A DNA stretch of 64,000 nucleotides, taken from NCBI GenBank assembly GCA_002328075.1, contig DCVT01000062.1, positions 161,838-225,837 of the forward strand. Direction: 5' to 3'. This stretch comes from Anaerolineales bacterium UBA2181. Lineage in GTDB: Bacteria; Chloroflexota; Anaerolineae; Promineifilales; UBA4811. The notes under the pieces were generated by a model. It saw only the letters and a program-made list of their open reading frames with translations. It searched no databases and was not told the origin of the DNA. The position numbers and the translations under genes were made by a program. Below, one piece after another: positions 42,406 to 51,694 of this stretch (position 1 is its first letter; each line of letters starts with the position of its first letter).

Positions 42406-43557
42406 ATGGGAGCTCTGTGCGCCGCGGTGGCAGGACTGGGTTTCATGGGGATCACCCATATCGAGGCGCTGCGACGGATGGGGGTGAAGGTGGTGGGTGT
42501 GCTGGGCATCGACCGGGCTGAGGGGCAATCGGCCTCCGACCGGTTGGGCATTCCGCGGGTGTACGGCGACATCGAAGAGCTGGTGTCCGATCCGGCGGTG
42601 CAGGTGGTTCACATCTGCACGCCCAACCATCTCCATGCTCCCATGGCGATGGCGGCGCTCGGGGCCGGCAAGCATGTGATTTGCGAGAAGCCGCTGGCGA
42701 TCAACAGCCAAGAATCCGGGCAACTGACCCGGCTGGCGGCCAAGTCCGGCCTGGTGGCGGTGGTCAACCACAACCTGCGCTATTATCCCCTCTGTCACGA
42801 GGCACACGCACGGGTCCAAAGCCGCGAGATCGGCGACGTCCGGCTGGTCCACGGTGAGTATTGCCAGGATTGGCTTTTCCTTCCCACCGATTGGAACTGG
42901 CGGCTTGAGCCCGAGCTCGGCGGCACGGCGCGCGCCGTCGCCGACATCGGGTCGCACTGGCTCGACATGATCACCTGGATCACCGGCCTGCGGGTGACCG
43001 CGGTGATGGCTGACCTGGCGACCATGGTGCCCAAGAGGATCAAGCCGGCCAAAGAGGTGGAGACCTTTGCCGGCAAGTTGACTCGTGCCGAGGGCGGAGA
43101 AGAGGTGGAGGTGCGCACCGAGGATTATGCTGCGGTCCTGCTCCGCCTGGAAGGTGGCGCGCGGGGCTCGTTCCTCGTCTCCCAGGTAAGCGCCGGGCGC
43201 AAGAATCACTTCTGGTGGGAGGTCAACGGCTCCAAGGCTTCCCTCAGTTGGGACCAGGAACGACCGAACGAGTTGTGGCTGGGGCATCGCGAGCGGCCCA
43301 ACGAGCTCTTGCTCAAAGACCCCTCCCTCATGCACCCCGATGCTCGCCGGGTGGCCGGATATCCGGGGGGGCACGCGGAAGGGTATCCCGATACCTTTTT
43401 GCAGCTGAATCGGGCCGTTTATGGCTACCTCAGAGAAGGTGATCTGAGCGGCCCTCGGCAGTTTCCCACCTTTGAGGACGGGCACCGGATGATCCGTCTG
43501 TGCGACGACATCCTGGCGAGCGCCCGGGAGCAGCGGTGGGTCGAGATTTCCGACTAG
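42406..43557 (+). CDS. Gfo/Idh/MocA-family oxidoreductase, plus arm
   Basis: A 383-residue NAD(P)-dependent enzyme with Rossmann start AVAGLGFMGITHIEAL, HICTPNHLH, VICEKPLAIN (catalytic-site lysine) and ADIGSHWLDMITWITG (His). The C-terminal domain is longer than in the minus-arm homologue and has FWWEVNGSKASLSWDQERPNELW, typical of inositol/sugar dehydrogenase-like members. It lies 14 bases after the ROK gene and 15 bases before the DegT aminotransferase. A Gfo enzyme beside a DegT enzyme is the usual pair that makes or breaks a 3-amino sugar by way of a keto sugar. Confidence 0.9.
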   Translation: MGALCAAVAGLGFMGITHIEALRRMGVKVVGVLGIDRAEGQSASDRLGIPRVYGDIEELVSDPAVQVVHICTPNHLHAPMAMAALGAGKHVICEKPLAINSQESGQLTRLAAKSGLVAVVNHNLRYYPLCHEAHARVQSREIGDVRLVHGEYCQDWLFLPTDWNWRLEPELGGTARAVADIGSHWLDMITWITGLRVTAVMADLATMVPKRIKPAKEVETFAGKLTRAEGGEEVEVRTEDYAAVLLRLEGGARGSFLVSQVSAGRKNHFWWEVNGSKASLSWDQERPNELWLGHRERPNELLLKDPSLMHPDARRVAGYPGGHAEGYPDTFLQLNRAVYGYLREGDLSGPRQFPTFEDGHRMIRLCDDILASAREQRWVEISD

Positions 43558-43572
43558 TGGATGGGAGATGCG

Positions 43573-44802
43573 ATGGACAAACTGGCTTTGCTGGGCGGAG
43601 ACCCTCTGATCAAGACAGCCTTTCCGGCGTGGCCCCAATATGACGAGGGGGAACAGCAGGCACTGCAAAAGGTGCTTGACAGCAGGATCTGGTGGCGCAC
43701 GCCCGGAACCCAGACCCTGCAGTTCGAGCAGGAGTTCGCGCGTTATCACGACGCCCGGCATGGCATCGCGGTCACCAACGGCACGGCCGCACTGGAGGTG
43801 GCGCTCGGCGCTCTCGGCGTGGGGCCGGGTGATGAGGTGATCGTCCCTGACTTTACCTTTGTCGCTACCGCCAGCGCGGTCCTCTCGACGGGGGCTCTGC
43901 CGGTGCTGGTAGATGTAACCCCGGACACCTATTGCATCGACCCCGAACAGGTGGAGGCTGCCGTTACCGAGCGGACCCGGGTCATCGCCGCCGTGCACAT
44001 GGGTGGGCATCCGGCTGACCTGGACCGGTTGGCGGCGATCGCCCGCCAGCATGGCATCTACCTGCTGGAGGACAGCGCCCATGCGCATGGCAGCGAGTGG
44101 CGAGGACGTAAGGTGGGCGCCATCGGTGACATCGGCACCTTTAGCTTCCAGGCCAGCAAGCTGATGACCGCCGGCGAAGGCGGGATCGTGGTCACCAACG
44201 ATGACCAGCTGGAGAAACTTGCGCGATCAATCCACGACTGCGGCCGCATGCCGGGTGAGTGGTTCTACGCCCACTTCATCTACGGCTCCAACTACCGGTT
44301 GAGTGAGTGGCAGGGCGCAGTCTTGAGAGCACAACTCGCCCGTCTGGACTCCCAGGGCGCGATCCGCACCCGGAACGCGGCATATCTTGACAGCGAGCTG
44401 TCTCGCATCGAGGGGATCACTCCTCAGAGGCTGGATCAGCGGTGCACGCGAAAGGGTTACTATGCCTACATCTTTCACTACGATCGAGCCTGTTTTGCCG
44501 ACCTGCCCACGGCCAGGTTCATCCAGGCGTTAAACGCGGAGGGCGTTCCCACCCAGGCCAGTTACCCACCCATCCACCAGTTGGACCTCTTCCAGAGCCA
44601 GGCCTACCGGGCACGCTTATCACCGGAGCGGCGAGGCGACCAACACGGCTTCTTGCAGGAAGAGTTTCTCAACACCCTCCGCGGTGCCCGGGAGACGGTG
44701 TGGCTGCCGCAGCCGGTTCTGCTGGGCAGCGAGGCTGCGATGGCCGAGATTGTGCGGGCCATCCGCAAGATTCAAGTGCACGCCAATGCCTTGCGGGCAT
44801 AG
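43573..44802 (+). CDS. DegT/DnrJ/EryC1-family sugar aminotransferase
   Basis: A 409-residue PLP enzyme that swaps keto and amino groups on sugars, often nucleotide sugars or aminocyclitols. Signatures: HGIAVTNGTAALEVAL, GDEVIVPDFTFVATASAVL, LLEDSAHAHGSEW (Asp for PLP), and the PLP lysine in FSFQASKLMTAGEGG. The phrase FPAWPQYDEGEQQALQKVLDS and SNYRLSEWQGAVL fit the StsC/KanD-like aminocyclitol branch. ATG 43573 was chosen because GGGAG lies five bases upstream; ATG 43561 is in frame. It is probably coupled to the upstream Gfo oxidoreductase. Confidence 0.9.
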   Translation: MDKLALLGGDPLIKTAFPAWPQYDEGEQQALQKVLDSRIWWRTPGTQTLQFEQEFARYHDARHGIAVTNGTAALEVALGALGVGPGDEVIVPDFTFVATASAVLSTGALPVLVDVTPDTYCIDPEQVEAAVTERTRVIAAVHMGGHPADLDRLAAIARQHGIYLLEDSAHAHGSEWRGRKVGAIGDIGTFSFQASKLMTAGEGGIVVTNDDQLEKLARSIHDCGRMPGEWFYAHFIYGSNYRLSEWQGAVLRAQLARLDSQGAIRTRNAAYLDSELSRIEGITPQRLDQRCTRKGYYAYIFHYDRACFADLPTARFIQALNAEGVPTQASYPPIHQLDLFQSQAYRARLSPERRGDQHGFLQEEFLNTLRGARETVWLPQPVLLGSEAAMAEIVRAIRKIQVHANALRA

Positions 44803-44947
44803 TGGGGTGAGCTCCGGCGGCAGGGTGTGACGGGGGATGCTGTATCGAAAGGAGGTGAGCCAAGCGACCCCCAAAACAGTCTCTCAGGTCGACCAGGGTA
44901 ATGTTTGGTAACAGAGGAAGTATGTAATGTCTGGAGGAGGACAAACG

Positions 44948-46309
44948 ATGCACAAGAGAGTGTCGATTTTACTGCTGCTGGTTATGGTGATTCCCGTGCT
45001 TCTCTCCGCTTGCGGCGGGGCGGCGCCAACGGTGGCACCCCAGCCAGCCGCGACTTCGGCGCCGGAGACGACGGCCCCCGAGGCGACCAAGGCGCCCCCG
45101 GCCCAACCGGTCAAGGTGATCTACCTGAGCGCCGGCACGGCCGAGGTGGAACAGGATTGGAACGAAAAGTGGGTCAAGGCCTTTAATGACAGCCATCCCA
45201 ACATCCAGATCCAGTACGAACTGGTGGCATGGGCTGACCTGTTGACCAAGGTGTCGGCGATGATCGCCGGTGGAAACCCACCCGACATTGCCTGGTACGC
45301 GCCCAGCATGATCAAGGAGTGGTACTACGGTGGGCTGCTCGAGCCGCTGGATGATTGGTTGCCGCAGGACATCGAGGAGCTCTTGCCCGCGATCAGGGAT
45401 CCATCGGCCAGCGACATCATCTACGACGGCAAGTACTACGGCATGCCCTTCTGCCTGGCGGGCCTGGGCGTGATCGCCCGGAAGGATATCTTTGCCGAGG
45501 CCGGCTATGACACCGATGACTTGATGAACTGGGACTGGGCCAAGTACAAAGAGATCATGGCGGCGGTCACCAAACCGGATAAGAACCAGTACGGGCTGCA
45601 ATTCGCCTTTGGCGAGCCGCGCATCAGCGGTGGCAAGTACTGGTTCCTGACCAACGGACTGCGCGACGTGACCGATTTTTCCAACAAGGAGGCCTATGTC
45701 GAGGCCCTTCAGTACAGCATGGACCTATTCCCCTATTCGCCGGAGGCGCAACTCCAGTGGGTACATGCGGACACGCTCACCTGCTACATGAACGGTGTCT
45801 GTTCGGTAGCCTTTCAGGGCTCCTACTTCCAGGGGGACATCATACGACAGGCGCCCGAGGTCATGTCCAATGAGGGATCGGCCGTGCTGCCCTATCCCAT
45901 CGGCCCGCGCATGGACGATTGCATGGTGCCCTGGTACACGGTCGGTTGGGTGATGTTCCAAGCCTCCAGGAACAAACCTGAGGCGGCCGAAGTGCTCCAC
46001 TTCCTGGCCTCACGCGAGGCGGTCAACGAGTGGCCAATGAACATGGCGCCCAAGACCGAGATCACCCTCGAGGACCGGGTGCGCGCCAGCGAGTTTGGCG
46101 AGGAGGTCCGCTGGTGGCTGGAAGACTGGTACGAAATGATGGAGATCTGCAAGCCGGCCGCCCGCCCCGGTTATGCGCCCAGCAACGAGATCAACCAGAT
46201 TTACACCGAAGTTCTGCTTGAACTCTATTACGGCTCTATCACAGCCGAAGAGGCGTACGAGCAGCTCAAGGCCGGCATTGAGCCGATCGTCATTGCGCCA
46301 GGTCAGTAA
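44948..46309 (+). CDS. ABC sugar transporter substrate-binding lipoprotein (CUT1 family)
   Basis: A 453-residue extracellular solute-binding protein. The signal peptide has a basic start (MHKR), hydrophobic core and lipobox LLSAC with the cysteine near residue 22, followed by a Pro/Thr/Ala-rich linker. The body is a family 1 binding protein (WNEKWVKAFNDSHPNIQIQYELVAWADLLTKVSAMIAGGNPPDIAWYAPSM). It should deliver a sugar to the permeases encoded next. GGAGGAGG precedes ATG 44948; the in-frame ATG 44927 is less likely. A 12-bp hairpin follows the stop. Confidence 0.92.
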   Translation: MHKRVSILLLLVMVIPVLLSACGGAAPTVAPQPAATSAPETTAPEATKAPPAQPVKVIYLSAGTAEVEQDWNEKWVKAFNDSHPNIQIQYELVAWADLLTKVSAMIAGGNPPDIAWYAPSMIKEWYYGGLLEPLDDWLPQDIEELLPAIRDPSASDIIYDGKYYGMPFCLAGLGVIARKDIFAEAGYDTDDLMNWDWAKYKEIMAAVTKPDKNQYGLQFAFGEPRISGGKYWFLTNGLRDVTDFSNKEAYVEALQYSMDLFPYSPEAQLQWVHADTLTCYMNGVCSVAFQGSYFQGDIIRQAPEVMSNEGSAVLPYPIGPRMDDCMVPWYTVGWVMFQASRNKPEAAEVLHFLASREAVNEWPMNMAPKTEITLEDRVRASEFGEEVRWWLEDWYEMMEICKPAARPGYAPSNEINQIYTEVLLELYYGSITAEEAYEQLKAGIEPIVIAPGQ

Positions 46310-46331
46310 CGTCTGTGCGCTTTTTGGGGTT

Positions 46332-46357
46332 AGGGCAGGCGCCCCGGCGCCTGCCCT
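46332..46357 (+). promoter_or_regulatory. Intercistronic hairpin between binding protein and permease genes
   Basis: A perfect inverted repeat with 12 bases in each arm (46332-46343 with 46346-46357), GC-rich and without a U-run. Such hairpins after binding-protein genes protect the upstream message from 3' exonucleases, giving more binding protein than permease. That role is inferred from known cases such as malE-malF. Confidence 0.6.
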
Positions 46358-46397
46358 GACTGTCAGGTCGTTAGCGCGAGAATAGGAGGTGATGCCG

Positions 46398-47342
46398 ATG
46401 CCAGACGACGTACTTTCCGTGCAGGGGACCCCGGGAACAAGGAGACCCTCGCGTTTCCGTCTGCCGGGTCGCCAGAGGAAGGTTCTGACCGGGATCCTGC
46501 TCATCCTGCCGGGCTTGGTGTTGATTGCGCTGTTGATCGGCTATCCCTTTGTGTTCGCCGTGAGCCTGGCCTTCAAGGACCTGTACCTGGTCAAGGGCAT
46601 GGACAGCGCCACCTGGATCGGGTTGGATAACTTTCGCAAGTTTTTCGCCGACCCCAGCACCAAACCCATCGTTCTCAACACTGTCCGCTACGTGATCTTC
46701 AGCCTGCTCACGCAGTTCTTGGTCGGGCTGGGGCTAGCAGTGCTCCTGCACCGTGAGTTCAAGGGGCGCGGCATCATGCGCGCCGCCGCGCTGATCCCCT
46801 GGGTGATGCCGACGCTGGTGGCCACCATTGTGTGGCGCTTCATTCTGGACGGCAGCTGGGGTGTCCTCAATTACTCGCTGATCGGCATGGGGGTTCTCGA
46901 GAAACCGATCAACTGGTTGGCGGACAGGAACGTGGTCTGGTGGAGTCTGATCATTGTCTCGCTCTGGCGCCATTTCCCCTTTTGGTATGTGAACCTACTG
47001 GCGGGGCTGCAGGTCATCCCGGAGGAGCTCTACGAAGTGGCCAAGATCGACGGCGCGTCAGCGCTCAAATCGTTCTGGTACATCACCCTGCCCCTACTCA
47101 GACCGGTGATCGTGGTCCTCTTCCTTCTGGAAACCATCTGGCGTTCGAATGAGTTCACCACCATCTGGACGCTGACCAAGGGCGGACCCGGAAAAGCGAG
47201 CATGACCATGGCCCCGTACGTCTACCAGCAGAGTTTTAGCTTCTATCGGGTGGGTTATGCCAGCGCCATCTCGCTTCTGCTGACCATGGCGATGTTGGTC
47301 TTTACCGTGATCTACATCCGCCGCACCCAGCTGGAACACTGA
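46398..47342 (+). CDS. ABC sugar transporter permease, MalF/UgpA type
   Basis: A 314-residue inner-membrane subunit with six membrane segments. The cytoplasmic coupling (EAA) loop reads EELYEVAKIDGASALKSFWYITLPLLRP. The order binding protein, permease, permease is typical of CUT1 importers. ATG 46398 was chosen since AGGAGG (46384-46389) sits eight bases upstream; GTG 46389 and ATG 46392 are in frame but too close to that site. Confidence 0.93.
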   Translation: MPDDVLSVQGTPGTRRPSRFRLPGRQRKVLTGILLILPGLVLIALLIGYPFVFAVSLAFKDLYLVKGMDSATWIGLDNFRKFFADPSTKPIVLNTVRYVIFSLLTQFLVGLGLAVLLHREFKGRGIMRAAALIPWVMPTLVATIVWRFILDGSWGVLNYSLIGMGVLEKPINWLADRNVVWWSLIIVSLWRHFPFWYVNLLAGLQVIPEELYEVAKIDGASALKSFWYITLPLLRPVIVVLFLLETIWRSNEFTTIWTLTKGGPGKASMTMAPYVYQQSFSFYRVGYASAISLLLTMAMLVFTVIYIRRTQLEH

Positions 47343-47373
47343 TGGTCACAATCTGTGGCGGGAGGAAGAGCCG

Positions 47374-48240
47374 ATGAGTAGACTGTCCTGGACCAAGAGC
47401 ATCAAGGCGGGACGCACCCTGCAGAGCGTGCTGGCGTATGTGGCGCTGGCGGTACTGATGTTCTGGATTCTTTTCCCGTTTTACTGGATGGTGAATTCGA
47501 GCTTTAAGCCGAATCACGAGATCTTTGATTTTCCGCCCACCTGGTTGCCGAAGGAATTCACCATCGAGCACTACAAGTGGGCGCTCACCAACAACCGTTT
47601 CATCCGGCCGCTGCTCAACTCGATCCAGGTCGCCCTCATGACCACCGCCGTAGCAACCCCGCTGAGCGCGCTGGCGGCTTACGCCATGGCCCGTTACCCC
47701 ATCCCACGCAAACGCGCGCTGATGGGCGTTCTGGTCGCGACTCAGATGATCCCGGGAGTGCTGCTGGTGATCCCGCTCTTTATCACCTTTACCAGGCTGG
47801 GGATCATCAACAAATATTCGGGTTTGGCGCTGGGCTACAGCACCTTTATCTTTCCCTATGCGGTTCTGCAGATGCGGGCCTTTTTCGCCAACTTTCCGCT
47901 CGAACTGGAGGACGCGGCGATGATCGACGGCTGTACGCAGCTCGGCGCGTTTCTGCGGGTTACCCTGCCGCTGTCAATCCCAGGCGTGGTGACGGTGGGC
48001 CTGTTTGCCATTCTGATTGCGTGGAACGACTTGCTCTTTTCGCTGATCCTGACCTCTGACATCAACGCCATGACGGTGGCGGTCCAGTTGTACAACCTGT
48101 CCATGTCTCAGTTTGCCTCCACCAACTGGGGCGTGATCATCGCCGAGGCAACCATCATCACGCTGCCAGTGGTGATCCTCTTTGTCTTTCTGCAAAAGTT
48201 CCTGATTCAGGGTCTGACCGCCGGCGCGATCAAGGGATAG
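47374..48240 (+). CDS. ABC sugar transporter permease, MalG/UgpE type
   Basis: A 288-residue inner-membrane subunit with six membrane segments and coupling loop LELEDAAMIDGCTQLGAFLRVTLPLSIPG. GGGAGG lies before the ATG. It completes the membrane channel with the preceding permease. No ATPase gene follows in the window, so a shared MsmK/UgpC-type ATPase encoded elsewhere must power the importer. Confidence 0.93.
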   Translation: MSRLSWTKSIKAGRTLQSVLAYVALAVLMFWILFPFYWMVNSSFKPNHEIFDFPPTWLPKEFTIEHYKWALTNNRFIRPLLNSIQVALMTTAVATPLSALAAYAMARYPIPRKRALMGVLVATQMIPGVLLVIPLFITFTRLGIINKYSGLALGYSTFIFPYAVLQMRAFFANFPLELEDAAMIDGCTQLGAFLRVTLPLSIPGVVTVGLFAILIAWNDLLFSLILTSDINAMTVAVQLYNLSMSQFASTNWGVIIAEATIITLPVVILFVFLQKFLIQGLTAGAIKG

Positions 48241-48294
48241 ACAACACCTTCCTGCAACCTGCCCCCCTTTGGGCCCGGCCGACTCGGGAACACG

Positions 48295-50628
48295 ATGACC
48301 AGGAGCGCTGCTCGACCAACACGCCTACCGAGAGGCATCACGGACGGCGGCGCCCGCGAAATATCGGGCGGGCGCGCCATGCTGGCAATCGGGCTGGCCT
48401 CCGCGGCAGCGCTGACCGTCGAGATCGTCCTGACCCGGCTCTATTCGGTGGTGTTGGCCTATCCATTTGTCTACCTGCTCCTCTCCGTGGCTGTCCTGGG
48501 GTTGGGGCTGGGCGCATGGGGGGCTCACTGGTGGCGCCGCCGCCTGCAAGGTTCTGGTCGTCCCTCGCGCCTGCTGCTGGTGGGAGCCGGCGAGGTGATC
48601 CTCCTCATGGTCCTGTTTCTCGGCACCGTCTCGCAGCGCTGGTGGCCCGTCTATCTCCTGTTGGGGTGCGCCGTATTTGCCCCGGTGGGCGCTTTCTTCA
48701 GCGGCGTGTTCAGCCGGCAGGCGGAGCAGAGTGGCCGTCTATACTGGGCGGATCTGACCGGAGCCGCCCTGGGAGTGCTGGTGGCCTACGGCGCCCTGCT
48801 CTGGATGGGCGCGGTGAACGCCATGCTTCTGGGCGCGCTGCTGCTCGTGGGCGGCGCGCTGGCGTACCGGCCCAGTCGACTCTCCTGGGGCGCTGCGGTG
48901 GCGCTGATGGCGCTTCTGGTGCTGAACGTCACCGCCGGCCTGGTTGACCTGGACCTGGCGCGGACGGACTCGTCCAAGACCATCGCTCGGGCGCTGGACC
49001 CGGCCGGCCTGCAAGGAGAGGTCATCCTGAGCGATTGGGACCCGTACGCGCGTACCGACGCGGTCGCGTATCCTGGCCTGCCGGACGAGCGGACGCTTTT
49101 TGTGGATGGCGGTTCGGGCTCGGCCGTCTTTCGCGCGAGCGACGGGCTCGAAAGCCTGAGTTATCTGCGCGATGACCTGGGCTATCTGCCGTTCCGGGTG
49201 CTCCAACCGGGCTCGGTCTACATCATTGGTCCGGGCGGCGGCAAAGACATTGCTCTGGCGCTCCTGGCGCAGAGCGCGGGCAGCGTGGACGTCACGGCGG
49301 TAGAGATCAACCCCGGCATCGTCCGGGCACTGGACGCGATGGGTGACTATAACGGTCGTCTGCACCGCCAACCCGGTGTGGATCTGATTGTGGGCGAAGG
49401 CCGCAGCTTTCTCAAACAGGGAGAGCGCTCGTATGACCTGATCTACCTCTCGCTGGTCGCGAACGAGGCCGCCGATCTGGCGGGCCTCGCTCTCTCGGAG
49501 AACTATGTCTACACCGAGGAGGCCTTTGTAGACTACCTGGACCACCTGACCGGCACCGGGGCCGTGGCCATGCGCCTGCACGACCAGCCTCATCTCGAGC
49601 GCGCGTTCGTGACCGCGCTCCAGGCCCTGGTATCCACCGGTCTTCCGGCCACGGAGGCCATGAGACAGATCGTCATCGTCGCGGGTCTCCCTCATCCGGA
49701 GTCGGGTGCCCAGATGGACCCCCTTCTCCTGATCTTCCGGTCGCCGGTGCCGGAGCCGCTGGCAACCGAGATGCTGGCCCAGGTGGAATTGGGAGGCATT
49801 TTCCCCTTTTTCGTCCCCGGCGTGCGCGAGGGGATGCCCTACGCGGCCTTTGCTCAGGGGCAGATCGAACTGGACGAGTTTGTCCATCAGCTGGGCGCCA
49901 GCTACGGCCGGCCCACCACCGATGACCGGCCCTTCTTCTATCTACTGCAAGACGGATTGCCGCCCGAGCTGGTCCAGCTGGGCGTGCTTCTCATGGTGGC
50001 TATTGCCGGCTGGGCGGTCTATCTCTCCCGTCAGCGCGTCCGGCGTGGGTTGGTCCGGCGCCGCGTGTACTGGTGGGCTTTTTTTGCCGCGCTTGGACTT
50101 GGCTTCATGATGCTGGAGCTGGCCCTCATCCAGCGGTTCGCCCTCTTCCTGGGTCACCCCGTTCGCAGTCTGGTGGTTGTGTTGGGAGCGCTGTTGATCG
50201 CCACCGGCCTGGGCAGTGCGGCGACCCGCCACCTGGTCGGGCGTTCGGCGCAGATGCTGCTGCAGCGGGCATCTGCGGCCGTGGTGCTGCTGGGGGGCCT
50301 GTATCTGGTTTGGTTCCCCGGTCTGCTGTCCGCGTTTCACGGCGCCGGGCTGGCGACCCGTATGGCACTGGCGGTGGGCCTCACCGCCGTCCTGGGGTTT
50401 CTGCTGGGCACCTTTTTTCCGGCCGGGTTGCGTCTGCTCGGCACTGAGCAGGGTGGTGATGATGTGGCACTGGCGTGGGCGACCAACGGCCTTTTCTCGG
50501 TGGCCGGCTCGGTGTTGGCCATGGCGGTGGCGATAGCGGTGGGTTTCAATTGGGTGTGGGTCGCAGGGTCGGCCGGGTATCTGGTTGTTGCCGGTCTGGT
50601 ATGGGGCCCGCTGAGACAGCGGGCCTGA
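48295..50628 (+). CDS. Membrane-embedded spermidine synthase-like protein
   Basis: A 777-residue protein with a soluble SAM-binding domain inserted between two membrane domains. About seven TM segments precede residue 220. The spermine/spermidine-synthase fold then shows YIIGPGGGKDIALALL (around residues 308-323), VTAVEINPGIVRAL, VGEGRSFLKQ and YDLIYLSLV. Another set of about seven TM segments starts near 560. The GGG-K-D loop replaces the usual GGGDG of polyamine synthases, so aminopropyl transfer is doubtful. Similar large membrane proteins are widespread and uncharacterised. It sits between the importer and the dehydrogenase, possibly cotranscribed. Confidence 0.75.
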   Translation: MTRSAARPTRLPRGITDGGAREISGGRAMLAIGLASAAALTVEIVLTRLYSVVLAYPFVYLLLSVAVLGLGLGAWGAHWWRRRLQGSGRPSRLLLVGAGEVILLMVLFLGTVSQRWWPVYLLLGCAVFAPVGAFFSGVFSRQAEQSGRLYWADLTGAALGVLVAYGALLWMGAVNAMLLGALLLVGGALAYRPSRLSWGAAVALMALLVLNVTAGLVDLDLARTDSSKTIARALDPAGLQGEVILSDWDPYARTDAVAYPGLPDERTLFVDGGSGSAVFRASDGLESLSYLRDDLGYLPFRVLQPGSVYIIGPGGGKDIALALLAQSAGSVDVTAVEINPGIVRALDAMGDYNGRLHRQPGVDLIVGEGRSFLKQGERSYDLIYLSLVANEAADLAGLALSENYVYTEEAFVDYLDHLTGTGAVAMRLHDQPHLERAFVTALQALVSTGLPATEAMRQIVIVAGLPHPESGAQMDPLLLIFRSPVPEPLATEMLAQVELGGIFPFFVPGVREGMPYAAFAQGQIELDEFVHQLGASYGRPTTDDRPFFYLLQDGLPPELVQLGVLLMVAIAGWAVYLSRQRVRRGLVRRRVYWWAFFAALGLGFMMLELALIQRFALFLGHPVRSLVVVLGALLIATGLGSAATRHLVGRSAQMLLQRASAAVVLLGGLYLVWFPGLLSAFHGAGLATRMALAVGLTAVLGFLLGTFFPAGLRLLGTEQGGDDVALAWATNGLFSVAGSVLAMAVAIAVGFNWVWVAGSAGYLVVAGLVWGPLRQRA

Positions 50629-50658
50629 CGGCGGGATTTTCACGAGGAGGTCAATTCA

Positions 50659-51678
50659 ATGCGTGGAGTGGTTTTTCCAGGAGACAGAAGGGCTGAGGTG
50701 CGGGAGTTCCCTGATCCAGAACCCGGTCCAGGTGAGGTAGTCGTCGAAATGCGGGTGGGGGGGCTGTGCGGCAGCGACCTGCACCGCTACCGCCAAACAG
50801 CGGCCCAGCGCGTCGGCATGGACATCATTCAGGGACACGAACCCAGTGGGGTGGTGTATGCCGTGGGTGAAGGCGTGCGCCGCGTCCGGCCGGGTGATCG
50901 GGTTTCGGTGTACCATTATCGCGGCTGTGGGCACTGCAAACAGTGCCTGGCGGGCAACATCATGTGGTGCCCCGAGCGACGAGGATACGGTGGGCCGATC
51001 CACGGATCCTGCGCGGACTATATCCTTACCGACGAGCGAAACTGCATGCCTCTGCCGGCGGAGCTGACCTTTGCCGACGGCGCGCTGATGGCCTGCACGG
51101 CCGGCACCGCCTTTTCTGCCATGCGCCGCCTAAAAGCCTCGGGCGAGGAGACCGTGGTGGTCTTTGGGCTGGGCCCGGTGGGTCTCACCGGCCTGCTCAT
51201 GGCCAAGGCGATGGGGGCGCGGGTGATCGGCGTGGAGCCGATCGCCGATCGGCGGGCGCTGGCCCACGAATTCGGCGCCGACGAAACCCTGGATCCCACC
51301 GATACGGACGTGGTGGCCGCAATCCAGGACCTGACCCGCGGCGAGGGAGCGGACCTGGCCTACGAGACGTCGGGCAAGCCGGCCGGCCGCAAGTCGACCG
51401 CCGAGTGCTTGCGCGTGGAAGGCCGGGCAGTGTTTGTCGGTCTGGGGATGCAGACCGAGCCCTCGGACTGGCATCCGATGATCGTCAAACAGCTTTCGCT
51501 GCTGGGTTCGTACGTCATCCCGATCTATCTCTATTTTGACATGGTCGATTTCATCCTGGAACACAAGCTTCCCCTGGGAAGGATGGTCACCCACCGCTTT
51601 CCCATCGAGGCGGCGGCGGAGGCATTCCGGGTGTTTGACCAGGGCCAGACCGGCAAAGTGATTCTCGAGTGGGCGTAA
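50659..51678 (+). CDS. Zinc-dependent medium-chain alcohol/polyol dehydrogenase
   Basis: A 339-residue MDR enzyme. Catalytic zinc ligands are C37 (GLCGSD) and H60-E61 (GHEPSG); the structural zinc site is C90, C93, C96 and C104 (CGHCKQCLAGNIMWC). The NAD-binding loop is VVVFGLGPVGLTGLLMAKAMGARVIGVE. It is most like sorbitol/threonine/L-iditol dehydrogenases that oxidise a secondary alcohol of a sugar or polyol. AGGAGG precedes the ATG by eight bases. It lies 30 bases after the spermidine-synthase-like gene. Confidence 0.92.
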   Translation: MRGVVFPGDRRAEVREFPDPEPGPGEVVVEMRVGGLCGSDLHRYRQTAAQRVGMDIIQGHEPSGVVYAVGEGVRRVRPGDRVSVYHYRGCGHCKQCLAGNIMWCPERRGYGGPIHGSCADYILTDERNCMPLPAELTFADGALMACTAGTAFSAMRRLKASGEETVVVFGLGPVGLTGLLMAKAMGARVIGVEPIADRRALAHEFGADETLDPTDTDVVAAIQDLTRGEGADLAYETSGKPAGRKSTAECLRVEGRAVFVGLGMQTEPSDWHPMIVKQLSLLGSYVIPIYLYFDMVDFILEHKLPLGRMVTHRFPIEAAAEAFRVFDQGQTGKVILEWA

Positions 51679-51694
51679 GTGGGAGGGAGGTACG

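Noticed and set aside
44851..44911. Strong Shine-Dalgarno-like AAAGGAGGTGA followed by an 18-codon GTG frame before the binding-protein gene
   Set aside because: The GTG overlaps the ribosome site itself, so it cannot use it, and the peptide has no known relatives.
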